46,534 nucleotides of DNA from NCBI GenBank assembly GCA_003427395.1, contig BFEA01000007.1:2142913-2189446 (forward strand), read 5' to 3'. Shown here in pieces: positions 10,717 through 21,410 of the stretch (within the stretch, counting starts at the first letter, position 1; every line of letters starts with the position of its first letter). Under the pieces are notes generated by a model that worked only from the letters and a program-made list of their open reading frames with translations, was not told the DNA's origin and searched no databases. The stretch is from Chara braunii. Its lineage: Eukaryota > Streptophyta > Charophyceae > Charales > Characeae. Both the position numbers and the translations under genes were made by a program.

Positions 10717-10839
10717 GTAGGATAGTCCGGCAGAGTAGGTTAGGCGCTGGGCACCAGACAGAGAGGAGCGGCTTTGGATACTGTGTTGGTGTGGCCTACG
10801 GGCTTGAACATTGGCTCATTACTTCATTGTACTCTACAC
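10717..10839. repeat. left arm of inverted repeat flanking solo LTR
   Basis: The sequence GGATAGTCCGGCAGAG...TTACTTCATTGTACTC is found in reverse complement at 12139-12262, with few mismatches (for example GGTGTGGCCTACGGGCTTGA against TCAAGCCCGTAGGCCACACC). Confidence 0.85.
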
Positions 10840-12114
10840 TGCAATGAACCCAGATCGTGAAGACAGTCGTCAACAATGCAAGCCCACATGAATGTCAACC
10901 AACTGATGATTACCGATAGTCAAAATTTTATCCAGACAGAATGAAATGAGATAACCATACACAAATNNNNNNNNNNNNNNNNNNNNNNNNNNNNNNNNNN
11001 NNNNNNNNNNNNNNNNNNNNNNNNNNNNNNNNNNNNNNNNNNNNNNNNNNNNNNNNNNNNNNNNNNNNNNNNNNNNNNNNNNNNNNNNNNNNNNNNNNNN
11101 NNNNNNNNNNNNNNNNNNNNNNNNNNNNNNNNNNNNNNNNNNNNNNNNNNNNNNNNNNNNNTTATCCAGACAGAATGAAATGAGATAACCATACACAAAT
11201 GAAGAGTGAGGAGGGAGATTAGACAAAGGAGGGGAAATGACAAGGCCCACTCCTGTTTCGGGCTCCCTTCGCGATCACCACCTCAATAGTCAATAACCTG
11301 AATGAGTATCTGAACCTCAATGTGCCACGTGGCACGTATAATTAGTCCCTCGTCAGCGCTGGAGCAATGTCGACATGAAGACCAACAGGTACGTATCCAC
11401 GATCTCTCCACAGTCCCGATCACCTCCTGAACAACGATAATCAGAACAGCAATACCAGTCACGTAGCCTCGCTTCGTCAGCAAACAGAAAAACACGTGGC
11501 AGCAGCCACGTCAGCCAATAATACACGTGGCAGCAGCCACCTCAGCAATAGCGCATGGCAGCTGCCACGCCAGCATGCCAAGAAGACAGGTGCAAGCCAG
11601 CCACCGTGCTGGACCAGCAGCGCCTCGCCGAATCACAATATCAGCGTCGCAACGTAGAGCCAGCGGCGCAGCGTCAAGCCACCGTTGAAGTCAACGCGTG
11701 AAGTCAACATCAACGGAAGACAGAATGAACGTCAAAGCCAGGAAGTCGTCGCTTATGTCGCGTTGATGCCGGGTCTGGACCCCGGATGCTGCATCCACCA
11801 ACCGTCCAGATCTCAATGCGAACGAGGGCCCAGATTGATCTGAAACTGAATTCCCTCCGTCCTGGATGCTGTCTGGGTACCTGCGCATAACAAGTGAGTG
11901 TATCCAACCAGGGGCCTGCGTGCGGTACCTTTGACTCTACAGTTGACTTTGACCCTTGAATTTCCTGTGTGCAGCGTTCGGTCACACAGCCATACGCGAC
12001 ATACTCAGGCCTGGGCGTGTCTTGGTCACACAGCCCAGCGCAGACCAACTCAGGTCTGCGTTTGCCTGGGGCTGAGTTCTGGGCCCCAGGCTACTTCTGA
12101 ACAGGGTTACTGCA
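10840..12114 (-). mobile_element. second (solo) LTR of the same gypsy family
   Basis: It begins TGCAATGAACCC and ends GGGTTACTGCA, homologous to 9661-10716 throughout. No primer site or internal region adjoins it, so it is read as a solo LTR. The flanking bases ACAC (10836-10839) and ACAC (12115-12118) could be a 4-bp target duplication. The length is inflated by the gap at 10967-11161 and duplicated gap flanks; without them it is about 1042 bp, close to the 1056-bp first LTR. Confidence 0.75.
10967..11161. other. assembly gap (195 N)
   Basis: The 39 bp just before the gap (10928-10966) and just after it (11162-11200) are identical. This is what two overlapping but unmerged contig ends look like. 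Confidence 0.9.
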
Positions 12115-12138
12115 ACACCGAGAAACCATCCATATAGA

Positions 12139-12262
12139 GCAATACAATGAAGTAATGAGCCAATGTTCAAGCCCGTAGGCCACACCAACACAGTATCCAA
12201 AGTCGTTCCTCTCTGTCTGGCACCCAGCGCCCAATCTACTCTGCCCAACTATCCTACCTACA
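12139..12262. repeat. right arm of inverted repeat flanking solo LTR
   Basis: Reverse complement of 10717-10839. See the left arm for the matching sequence. Confidence 0.85.
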
Positions 12263-13165
12263 GCTGGTTCACGCAACAGGCTCACTTCGACTCTCGAAGA
12301 TCAATGTACATGACTGTCAACTCCATAGCCGACCTCTATCCATGCACCAAGCACGTATCTCGTCACCCTCAATCAGACGTTGGTTACCTTACATTGCGCC
12401 TCCTTCCCTGACAACCACCAGATCACCCGCTGTACCCCCTGGCGCCCAGCAGCCCGGCTATGGCCGCCTGCGCCCCGCTGCCCTGCAGCGCCCCACTTCA
12501 CCACTACGCGCCCCATCAGCGCCCTTGGCAGCAGCGCAGCATCAAGCGTTAGCGCAGCAGCACTTCCGCATTGCCTGCACTGGCCAGAATCCCTGGCCTG
12601 GGCTGCCTCACTTCTTTTATGGATATGGCAGCCTCCTGGATGCTGCGTGTGGCCTGGCTGGAAGCTTCCAGTAGCTTCCAGTTGGGCCTCAGACCCTGCG
12701 CCCAGGCCCAAGACTATAGTTGAGGGTCTGGGCCCTTTTCAGTTGGGCACGGCCTGAGTCTCCGGACTTGGGCTGTTTGCTGCATCTGTGCAGGGCTCCC
12801 AAGCAGGTGCGTAGGCAGTACTGCTTTTCCAAATGTATCGTCCCTGCTTTGTGTATATGTGCCCAGGCGCAACTGTCAAGGCCTGGGCCAACTGTATGAC
12901 GCAGCTTAGTGAGGCTCACGCGTCTATCCAACCGACTGGCGTGCTGCGAGAGCCTGAATACCCACACAAATGGAAATGTCAAATTTTGGCCTCTGACGAA
13001 TGTTCAGGCCCGCCTTCACTTAGGGCGGGCACTCGGCTTGCTGGGGGGCTTAGCCCAGAACATGTGATGTCTGATAGGGCCCCTTGAGGGCTTGTTCCTC
13101 ACACTGATGAAGCACACTGAGAAGATTCCTTGGCAAGTGCATGCATGCAATCGAATCCCACAAAC
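12263..13165. other. no recognisable gene
   Basis: GC-rich, with overlapping open frames on both strands that match nothing I know. It contains palindromic GGGCC-type stretches around 12685-12740 and a GCCCGCC/GGCGGGC hairpin at 13008-13030. Confidence 0.45.
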
Positions 13166-13276
13166 CTGTTCTATCCAACTTCCAAGTCCCATGCTATCCA
13201 TGAAGTCCTTCACACAGCTTCCTCCTTCCTTTGAGGTTGAAGCACGGAACTCCTGCCATGCTTGTTCACGATCAAT
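13166..13276 (-). CDS. isolated internal exon, unidentified host gene
   Basis: A 111-bp open segment is bounded by a convincing acceptor (TGTTGTGTTGCAG before it) and donor (GAACAG followed by GTTTGT). Its 37 codons read I-D-R-E-Q-A-W-Q-E-F-R-A-S and end G-L-G-S-W-I-E-Q, a normal soluble-protein composition without repeat character. I do not recognise the family. No neighbouring exon is evident within several kilobases, consistent with very long introns. Calling it coding rests on the splice sites and residue pattern only. Confidence 0.45.
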
Positions 13277-15270
13277 CTGCAACACAACACATTACCATTT
13301 GCAGTTCAGAAGAGGAGGACAGTTTTTGCTTTTTTCGTTTTTTTTTTTTTTGGTTGGGCGGCGGGGTGGGGCGGCACGTGCGCGGTGGGAGTGGGGGAAG
13401 AAAACAAATGATAAAAGACTGGACCGAACTGAGTACTACCAGCTTAGATGATGCTCAATAAAGGACTCGATCAAAGCTACGTATTTATAAAAGTTCCAAT
13501 ATGTCATCTTAGTATTACCAAATCTGCTTTATAGTAACTTTATACAAAAATTAATCCCCACTGAACTAATTAACCATTCCTGATCAACAACAGACAACAG
13601 CCATGGCTGGCCGTCGTAGTACCAACCATAGGTTATGATGCATCGAACTGTACTTTATTTCCCCCCTTCTTGCAGCCATACCTACCAACTATACCTAACA
13701 AACCATTGCTAAGGGATGGTCACTGGCTAATCCATGACCCACAAAACTGTATCAAACAAACTAGAGAATACCCAACGATCCATGCCTACCAAACCTAGGG
13801 TCTCGCTCCACTACTCTCCACCATACAAACAATTGTGTAGCATTTGTATAGTTGTCGGACCGTACAAAATGGTGGAAAACCCATCGTCGCTCCACTAACT
13901 CTACGACTCCAACTATCCAAGTGCAAGGAAAATGAACGATAACAAAATGACAGAAATCCAGAGTGCAAAATCACATTGAAAGCCAGCAAGTCCAACGCTT
14001 TCCAGAAAGCAGAAATGCACTGATATTCCACCAACGGTGAACCAAAGCACCGAATCGAATCCGAATGACAATGAGAGCATACTCCCACCACCACGAACGT
14101 ATGCATCCAGAGAACTTCCTCCCCTACTTGGCGATCAACGCCCAGACTACGATCACACCGCTACTAGCAGCCTACGAATTGACAACGCATCCTGTTGACG
14201 TCAGCAAGAACCGAAGTACATGAAGATGTCGGCCTTGTAGACCATCGCCAAGACCAGGTACGTGCACTCACATCATCAACCATCTCCCTCTCTCACCTCA
14301 CCCACGTCTTCCTCCCCATACACAAAGACCACCACCATACACAAAGACCACCACCACTTCCACTGGCTATCCAAGCCAAGCCCTGGCTATGTAGGGCTGG
14401 CTATGGCGCTCCCCTCAGCAGCGCCCTGTCTGGCTCTCATGAGTACGGAAGACGTAACCAACTGTGGCATCTGTCTGGCGCCCACCAAACTTTGCCAAAC
14501 TTTATGAACTCGGGCCATATTGAAATTCAGGGGCCCGCCGTCACTTAAGGCGGGCTCATAGTTGGTGAAAGGGCCCTACAGGAGCATGCCAAGGAGCTAA
14601 CTCATAACAATGCCTCATCGAAGATAACGTGCCCACATAGGGGTTCCAACAGGCTCTGCTTGGGCCCCTCAGCCTGGTCTCATAGGCCTATAAGCAGGCA
14701 TTGGCACATATTTGCAGCAGTAGAAGACATGCCGTCATCGGCATTTCGGCCGCCCAGACTGGAGGCAGAGTCTACAAATTCGGAGCCAAATCATGAGCTC
14801 CCCGGAGCACTCTACAACTAACAGATTCCGCAGGCTGGGAACTATACAACGGTGGAGAGTGCTTTTCCTACAGCATGTGTGACAGCTATACAAGACAATT
14901 TCACAACTTGGTTTGTAGAGTTAGTGGAGCGATGAAATACTATGCAAAATTGTAGGATATTGTAAAGTGGAGAGTAATGGATTGAGGCCCCTTAGCTAAC
15001 CAGACGTAGCTAGCAACCCGCACCTGACGATTCAGAACTAAGAACTCGACTAACAAACCACACCTAAGAAAGCAGAAGCGACAAAAATGACAAACCATAT
15101 CCAACGACCCCTCTCTAACAAACCGTAACTAACAGACCATACCTAACGACCCCTATTTTCAACCTCGCAATTTCTTGGTGAGAACAAGTTATTTTCTTCA
15201 TCCACAACAGTTTTCATTCTCCCAGCAATGAGAAGCCAATTGTTGCACCACTACCCTCTTCCCCCGACCG
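13277..15270. other. no recognisable gene
   Basis: Probably intronic or intergenic. A poly-T tract and GC-rich patch lie at 13330-13400. The phrase AACAAACCATA.CTAACGACC recurs loosely at 13690 and 15050-15150. A hairpin homologous to that at 13008 lies at 14533-14555. Confidence 0.45.
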
Positions 15271-15276
15271 TCTTGC

Positions 15277-16008
15277 ATGTGTTGTAAACAAATACAACGC
15301 ATTCGTTGCTATCAAGTACAACGCCTGCGCGTTCTATTCGAACAGCTGGAATATTTGAATACAATGCACGTGCTTTCTATTCCAATCATCGATTCTTTTT
15401 TTGAAAACTATAACGCATATGTGTTATGTTCGGCGGACGTCAACGGCACACATAACAGAGGCCCAACATCTGGGTCGCATCATTTTTCACTGCGACAAAC
15501 CCTGAGAAACACTGAATGTTGTTTTTCCAACTACGTTTTTGCTTGGTTTGGCACTTTTGCACAACGCTTTACCAACCAATTGTTGAGCGAAGTCAGAAAA
15601 CCAAGTAGATATCACAGCACGCATCACAACGCAGATGAGTTGCCGCAGCACACAATACAACTGCTAACACCACAATTCCAATTCAACATCACACCATTGC
15701 TTCATCTACCCTCGTTCAATTACCCACCCTCACCCTTTGACAATTGCTACCATGAAATGTGTGCATGCACACAGCTCGTCAAGCTCTCCATTGATTTCTG
15801 GAGAGGACAGATATACTTTGCACAGCATCGTGCATGTCCATTTCGCATACCCTACGAGCACAAAGCCTGTAAAAACATCAGGCAACGGCTGCTGAGGGAT
15901 GCTTCTGATAGCAACATATTCATCTCCTCTACCTACCTGTTCCTAAACTACTTCAGATGTGAAATGTGTGCACTGAAACAGATCATTCACCTCTTGAATT
16001 ATTACTGA
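15277..16008 (+). other. 243-codon open frame overlapping diverged 208-bp repeats, doubtful gene
   Basis: An uninterrupted frame of 243 codons with Cys- and His-scattered residues and no domain I recognise. Its 3' part (from about 15650) lies inside a degenerate tandem repeat with the same period as the array at 20790-21410, and GAAATGTGTGCA recurs about 206 bp apart within it. The 5' part carries four small palindromic units (about 15296-15425). There is no splice or promoter support. I lean to a chance open frame in a repeat, but its length for this base composition is unusual. Confidence 0.3.
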
Positions 16009-16125
16009 GGCAATTAATAAAAAAGATCAGTCTGCACATCATCATTGGCATTGATGTTGCATGCCCTGCTAGCTAAAGCCTGTAGAAAGAGCAGGCTGCA
16101 GCCGCTGAGGGATGCTAAGCTTTTT
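15650..16125. repeat. diverged ~208-bp tandem repeat
   Basis: A 42-bp signature (AAAGCCTGTA.AAA...CAGGC...GCTGAGGGATGCT) occurs at about 15866 and 16075, 209 bp apart. The same signature (CCTGTAGGAAAACCAGGCAG.GGCCGCTGAGACATGC) marks each unit of the array at 20790-21410. Confidence 0.6.
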
Positions 16126-16566
16126 TTTGTTCCTTCCTTCGTAGCGTTTTTTCCCTTCTTTTAAACCACCAGTACCTTTGACGTTTCAGTAGCGGCTTTC
16201 GAAATTCGAATTTGGTGGAAAGGTCCATTTGTAGATGCTTGTCTGCTGAAAAAGCATTCACGTGTGGCCGGGAGCCGCCAATGGAAAACATCAGCGGCCT
16301 CCTGGCGCCGAATTTTTCAGTGACAAAGGTACTGGTCCTTTCAGGCCAACGGACTTTCAAAATGATTTTCAGATATCATCATTGAACTACCCGGACGCAG
16401 GCAATTCAAAATGATTTTCATCTCTTCATCTGAAGGTATCTGGATTCAAACTTGAGTCTGTATTGCAACAGTTCAGCGGTGGGCGCTAAAGCAGTTCTCG
16501 TGGTCAAACCCTTTTCTCTGTTATGATACCATTCTCTCCCATAGCCCAATTCCTAAGTTTAACTTG

Positions 16567-16780
16567 TCAATCCAAAAATGTCATCAAGCTTCTGCAATGA
16601 ACCCAGTCAGGAGAGAAGCTCGTCGATGTCACGATACAGTATGTCTCAGCGCCCTCTCAATGTCTCCAAAATAGTCGTCAAGCTCTCTGCAATGAACCCA
16701 GTCAGGAGAGAAGCTCGTCAATGTCACGATACAGTATGTCTCAGCACAGTCTCAATGTCTCCAAAATAGTCGTCCGCATC
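16567..16780. repeat. 95-bp tandem duplication with LTR-like head
   Basis: TCTGCAATGAACCCAGTCAG starts at 16591 and again at 16686, and the units are nearly identical (GAGAGAAGCTCGTC.ATGTCAC, ATGTCTCCAAAATAGTCGTC). TGCAATGAACCCAG is also the first 14 bases of the LTR at 10840. Confidence 0.8.
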
Positions 16781-17700
16781 ATCATGAAGCCGTCAAGTAA
16801 CCAGAGAAGAGGATGGTAGGAGGGGAATGAGACTTGGAAGGTGGAAGAAGCATAGCAGATAGATCTCCCTCAACAACCCCCTCCCTCTTCGGGCATCTCC
16901 CTTCGCCACATCAGTAGACAGTCTCCTCTGACGGAATCTGACAAAGAGCAGGTATCATCATAGCGCTTATCAGCGCAGACACGTCCTGAAAACGAACAGC
17001 AGCACACAATGTGGACACGTACACAAGCAGGTAAGCTTCCCTTTCGATCAACCAATCTTATAACCCTGATCCTCCTCCTCGCCAATGTCCAATCAGTGTC
17101 GTAGACAGTGTGGATCACGCCAGGTCAGCACAGTCTACAATCCAGCTGACGCCATAGACAGAGAAGGCGCCTGCGTTTAGAAATAGCCGTCTCGCTTCGT
17201 CATCCTCCAATATCAAGCCAGCGTAGAGCCAGCGTAGTGCCAGCATCCAGCCAGCGTAGAGCTAGCGTCAAGCCAGCATCGAGCATCAAGTGCAAGACTG
17301 AATGTCGGTCAGCAGGGGCGGGTCAACATACAGTGTTAACTCCGGTTGAGCAGCCTTTGGTCTCTCGGATATCTGTTCACTTGAACCAACTGACATCATG
17401 GTGTCATCGCTGGGGTAGCCGGTTGCTGAAATTGCCATAACAAAACTGCAGATGCAGACCAGCAACATTCAGACTCGACAGAGGACTCAGACTCAGTAGA
17501 AGACCCATACTCAGCCAAGACCCAACAGAGACTGAGACTCGTACAGATTCGTGAGTCTGTAAGCTTTGGAAAGGTGCAGCTCTCAACAACAGTTCAGGGA
17601 CAGGGATCAATGGCAATCGAACACACAGTCAGCTGGCCAGCAGCGGGAACCGGACTCAGAGAACTAAAACAATTGTGAATTCCATACCAAGGGGGTGGAG
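16688..17700. mobile_element. diverged LTR-like sequence related to the gypsy LTR
   Basis: It begins TGCAATGAACCCAG and, in the same order as the LTRs at 9661 and 10840, has a CTCCCT.CG..ATC segment, a CAGGTAAG segment, ACGATAATC/CTCCTCCTC-like stretches and repeated CGTAGAGCCAGCG. The right boundary is unclear; I see no clear terminal GGGTTACTGCA. No internal region is attached. Confidence 0.35.
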
Positions 17701-18479
17701 TCAGCGACGAACTGCAAAGGGCTCGGCTGATCCAGATTCCAAAGAGTCTCAACTGGTCACCTACCGTTGCGACCTAAGAAAAGCCTCCACAGAACTGTGA
17801 ATCAGGCAGATCAGAAAACATGGATTTGTAAGTCAGCAAATACGTATCAGAAGGTACAGATCGGACGGCACAGACCAGCAAACAAAGATCCGGGAAACAG
17901 ACTTTGCAGGACTAAAAAACGGCACAGATACAAAATCGATGGAACCCAAGCATCACCTCTGTGCTCAACATCGGAGACAGCAAAGTCCGCTGGAGTAGAC
18001 TCACTCAAGCAAACGTTGGCGGACGTAGATATCTGCGGATCTCCGTAAACATTAGCCAGCAGAAACCGGAGCGGCGAATGGATATTAACAAGGAACAAAA
18101 ACAACTAGTTCAAGACTCAGCTTGTTACTATCAGCGGATTCTCCTGAAGACAGAAACCTGTACAAGAGCAAGAGGATGAGAAGGAGAAGAAACTGAGAAA
18201 CCGAGAGGGAAGTTGGTCACAGCTGGGACAAAACTGGTCCTAGCTCAGTCAGAAATTGTGTGTGATCAGACAAACTTTGGTATGATTGAATTGATAGTCA
18301 TAGAATTAGTCTCAACGGTCGCGTTCAAATTGTCTCATATCTTGTTGTTGCTCAACTCTTCATTTTGGTTTGTAGGTATTAACCTTGACGTTTGCAGGTT
18401 GCAGGAACCCGGAATCAACCCTGCCGCGGGTGATAAACGCGGGTAGGATACAAGGTCGGATCCGCAGGCCAGCAGGTCA
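17701..18479. other. no recognisable gene
   Basis: Purine-rich with short open frames. A segment CCTGCCGCGGGTGATAAACG (about 18420-18440) contains a small CCGCGGG/CGCGGG repeat. No domain is recognised. Confidence 0.4.
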
Positions 18480-19142
18480 TTTCCACCGGTCGACAACGGA
18501 ATGACTCCTTGCTTGGCCGATATGAAAGCATTTGTCTGTTAGTTTTAGGATCTTGTTTGCTAATGGCTTGCTAGGATTTTGTAGCGTGTTGTGAGAATTG
18601 AGATTGGTCTGTACTATTGACTCTGTAGTTCTTGAGGTCTTCCTTGTCGCGCTTCTTGTATATTAGTAAGACTATGCTGGTACTTAGAGATTGACCCAGG
18701 CCTGTTTTTTCCCTGCTGTCATTAATAGTTCAGGAGGTTATTTCCTAGTGTGGGCCAGAACTGGATCCATAATTCTTTGGACAGGCCATCGATTCCTGGT
18801 GCTTTGCCGTTTCCCATATGGGACAAGGCTGTGTGCAGTTACCCTAGGGTGATTGGTTTGTCCATGTCCTCCATTTATTGTTGGGTGATCGTTTTCTCTA
18901 CGTAGATCATCATGTATTGACGGGCGTTGATGTTCATTGACTGGGGGGGGGGAGGTAGTTTTGGTCTCCGAGAGGTCGACGTAGAAAGATCTGGCTATTC
19001 TTTCCATGTCTGTGCTGGTTGACTTTGTCTTCCCGTGGTCCGCTGGGTCCTTCAGTCTCTCGATCATGTTGTTTCTTGCATTGGCCTTAATTTTGGAGAA
19101 GAAGAATTTGGGCATGGATTCATTCAGAGTGTAGTCATTCAT
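18480..19142 (-). pseudogene. LINE A pre-RT linker and first RT blocks
   Basis: The linker contains N-D-Y-T-L-N-E-S-M-P-K-F-F-F-S-K-I-K-A, typical of the segment between endonuclease and RT. It is followed by M-G-N-G-K-A-P-G-I-D-G-L-S-K-E-L-W (about 18740-18800). After a stop, S-I-V-L-L-I-Y-K-K-R-D-K-E-D-L-K-N-Y-R (about 18600-18660) appears, then a frameshifted L-A-N-K-I-L. These are RT blocks 0-2 of L1-like elements. The palm with the catalytic aspartates is missing. Confidence 0.8.
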
Positions 19143-19500
19143 TCAGGGGCGTATTTGTAGGCCCCTGAGTTCCCATCTTCTCCATTCATTTAATTCGTCC
19201 TTGGTAGATTGGAGTAGGTCGTGATAGAAGGAGTTGGCAGGATCCGATGTGAGGTTGGTTTCAGCGACTTTGAGAGTCATTTGCAATTCTTCCTTCCTGA
19301 TTTTCGTTCTGCTGCTATGCTTGTAGATTCTGCTGCGACGGTCTCAGATAGGTCCGTATAGCTATCTATGAACCACTTGTGCCTGTTCTGGCGTGTCATC
19401 TCATCCTATTGTAAGAAAGCCCAATTCCATCTGACTGCCTCTATTATGCGATCTGTGGAGAGAAGTGAGTTGTTAAGTCTAAAAAGACCTTGCCCTTTTC

Positions 19501-20378
19501 CTACCGGAGAGTCCTTTTTCTACCGGAGAGTTGAAGTTGAGGAGCAGGTAGGTCGGTTTGTGATCGAGCACTCCCCTTGAAGGCTACCGCTGGTAGGATA
19601 TCGGCCTCCTTGATTGCTCCTTGCAACATGTTGGAAATCAGGAAGAAGTCGATCCGTGATAGTGATGTATGGTTAGATCGGTTCCTTTGGACTAGGGAGA
19701 AGGGTTTCTTGCGTGGGTGGAGGATTCGAAAAGGGTCTACCAGATCAAACTCCGTCATGATGTCCTCAGGTGTGTGCTCGCTCGTGTGGGTCCCAGCAGC
19801 GTTGCCCGCGAAATGCGGTCCACGTTGGGATCCAACGTGGTGTTCCAGTTGCCTACTATGATTCACGGTGAGGGGTTTGAGAAGAGTGATTTGATGTGGT
19901 CAAAGAAAGCTAGGCATTCGGTTTCCATGTTGGGGGCGTATATGTTCAGGATCCTGACCTCTTCATCTTGCCACGTGATTTGGATCCATGACCATCTTCC
20001 TTCCGCTATGTCGCCTTCGTCGTTGCTTACTTGTCCTTCCGACCAGATTTTGCAAGTAGTTGGTATAAGGATCGCTGTGCCACGGTTGCTTCGGTCCGCT
20101 TTGTTGAACCACAGTGTGAAAGCGCATCCACCTAGGCTTTTTCCCACGGTCCTCTTGATTCTGATGTGGTTAGTGAGGTTGTATAGATGGGTCTCTTGTA
20201 GAAGGATGATGTCGGGTTTGGGCTTTCTTTTATCTGTGAGGCCGAGTCTGATGTCTCGAAGTTTGCCTTCTTCAATGAGAATGTTGCCCAAGACATTGAC
20301 GTTCCAGCTATGGATCGTCAGTCCTTTGGCTTGCCAGTCTACTCTCACTGTCTCAGACTGATCCTCGTTGCAGTCCAT
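19501..20378 (-). pseudogene. LINE A APE-like endonuclease
   Basis: Motifs run in order: S-W-N-V-N-V-L-G (the S-x-N-V-x-G strand with the metal-binding Asn), I-I-L-L-Q-E-T-H-L (catalytic Glu), R-G-T-A-I-L-I, G-R-W-S-W-I-Q-I and I-L-N-I-Y-A-P-N. After a frameshift near 19865, D-P-F-R-I-L-H-P and S-R-I-D-F-F-L-I-S complete the C-terminal half. The enzyme nicks target DNA for target-primed reverse transcription. The frameshift and the loss of the G-D-F-N segment show it is not functional. Confidence 0.85.
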
Positions 20379-20789
20379 TTGATTTCATCTGACGTGGTGC
20401 TGTATTCAGATTCTTCTTTTTTTTTTTTTTTGCTCGGTTGGGGTGGACGTTTGTTGGGCAGGGTTGATAGTTGGGGGTTTGAGATATCTAGTCACTGGGT
20501 TATTAAACAAAAGGCCAAAACCCTCATTTTTGCCCCCACTAGGCCCTCCTCCCCCACAACGACTCTTTAGACCAGGAGTGCATAAAACCGCGCATCTGAA
20601 AAAGGGGCTCAGATCTACCGGTGATTTAAACCACCACTACCTTCTAAGACCACCATGTTACCAGAAGGCCCATGCAGAAAGCATTATTTAAATTCATTTT
20701 ATTACTTCCAAAATCTATATCCTGCTATTGTGCTACTATAGAAATCCATAAAGTCCTGCGATGACAAAAGACGCATTAAATTCTAAATA
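20379..20789. other. no recognisable gene
   Basis: Upstream side of LINE A; poly-T at 20418-20432, then AT-rich sequence. I cannot identify an ORF1 here. Confidence 0.4.
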
Positions 20790-21410
20790 AAGGATGTCCG
20801 CTCTGGCAGAAGACACCAGTTCACCACAAGTTTTAGAACTAAGTGTAAACTGAAAAGTCCTCCAAGCAACAAGATATAATTATGGCATGTCCTCTAGAGC
20901 TCAAAACCTGAAGGAAAACCAGGCAGCGGCCGCTGAGACATGCAGATTGCCTTCACACACTCTTGTACAGGAAGGCACTTTACCACCCATAGTCCCATAT
21001 ACGTCTACTCTGGCAAAAGACACCAGTTCACGACAGGTCCCAGAACTCAAGTGTGAACAGACAAGTCTTCCAAGCAAGAACACATTACTCTGGCATGTCC
21101 TCTAGAGCTCAACACCTGTAGGAAAACCAGGCAGTGGCCGCTGAGACATGCAGGTCCGCCTTCACACACTTTTGTTGAAGAAGGCACTTTACCGCCCACA
21201 GTCCCATATATGTCTGCTCTGGCAAAAGACACCAGTACACCACAAGTCTTAGAACTCAAGTGTGAACTGAGCAGTCTTTCGAGCAAGAACACATTAATCT
21301 GGCATGTCCTCTAGAGCTCAAAACCTGTAGGTAAACCAGGCAATAGCCGCTGAGACAAGCAGGTAGTCTTCACACACTCTTATGCACGGCGATCTTTACC
21401 AACCATAGTC
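20790..21410. repeat. 208-bp tandem repeat, about three units
   Basis: GGCATGTCCTCTAGAGCTCA starts at 20884, 21092 and 21301 (208- and 209-bp steps). Each unit then has an AAAACCAGGCAG.GGCCGCTGAG segment, CTTCACACACTC, TTTACC.CCC.TAGTCC and CTCTGGCAAAAGACACCAGT. All open frames here repeat with the unit and are not genes. Confidence 0.9.

Larger units (their letters stand above)
18480..20378 (-). mobile_element. LINE fragment A (endonuclease to start of RT)
   Basis: Minus-strand non-LTR retrotransposon ORF2 fragment: APE-type endonuclease (about 19500-20378), interdomain linker (about 18800-19500) and the first RT blocks (about 18480-18800). It has several frameshifts and stops. There is no RT catalytic core, no C-terminal zinc region and no ORF1 in sight, so it is internally truncated or cut off. 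It is distinct in sequence from LINE B at 35-43 kb. Confidence 0.85.

Noticed and set aside
16515-16532. Second primer-binding site (minus strand TGGTATCATAACAG)
   Set aside because: It begins TGGTATCA but is not adjacent to the LTR-like start at 16593 or 16688, so it is not supported as a priming site.
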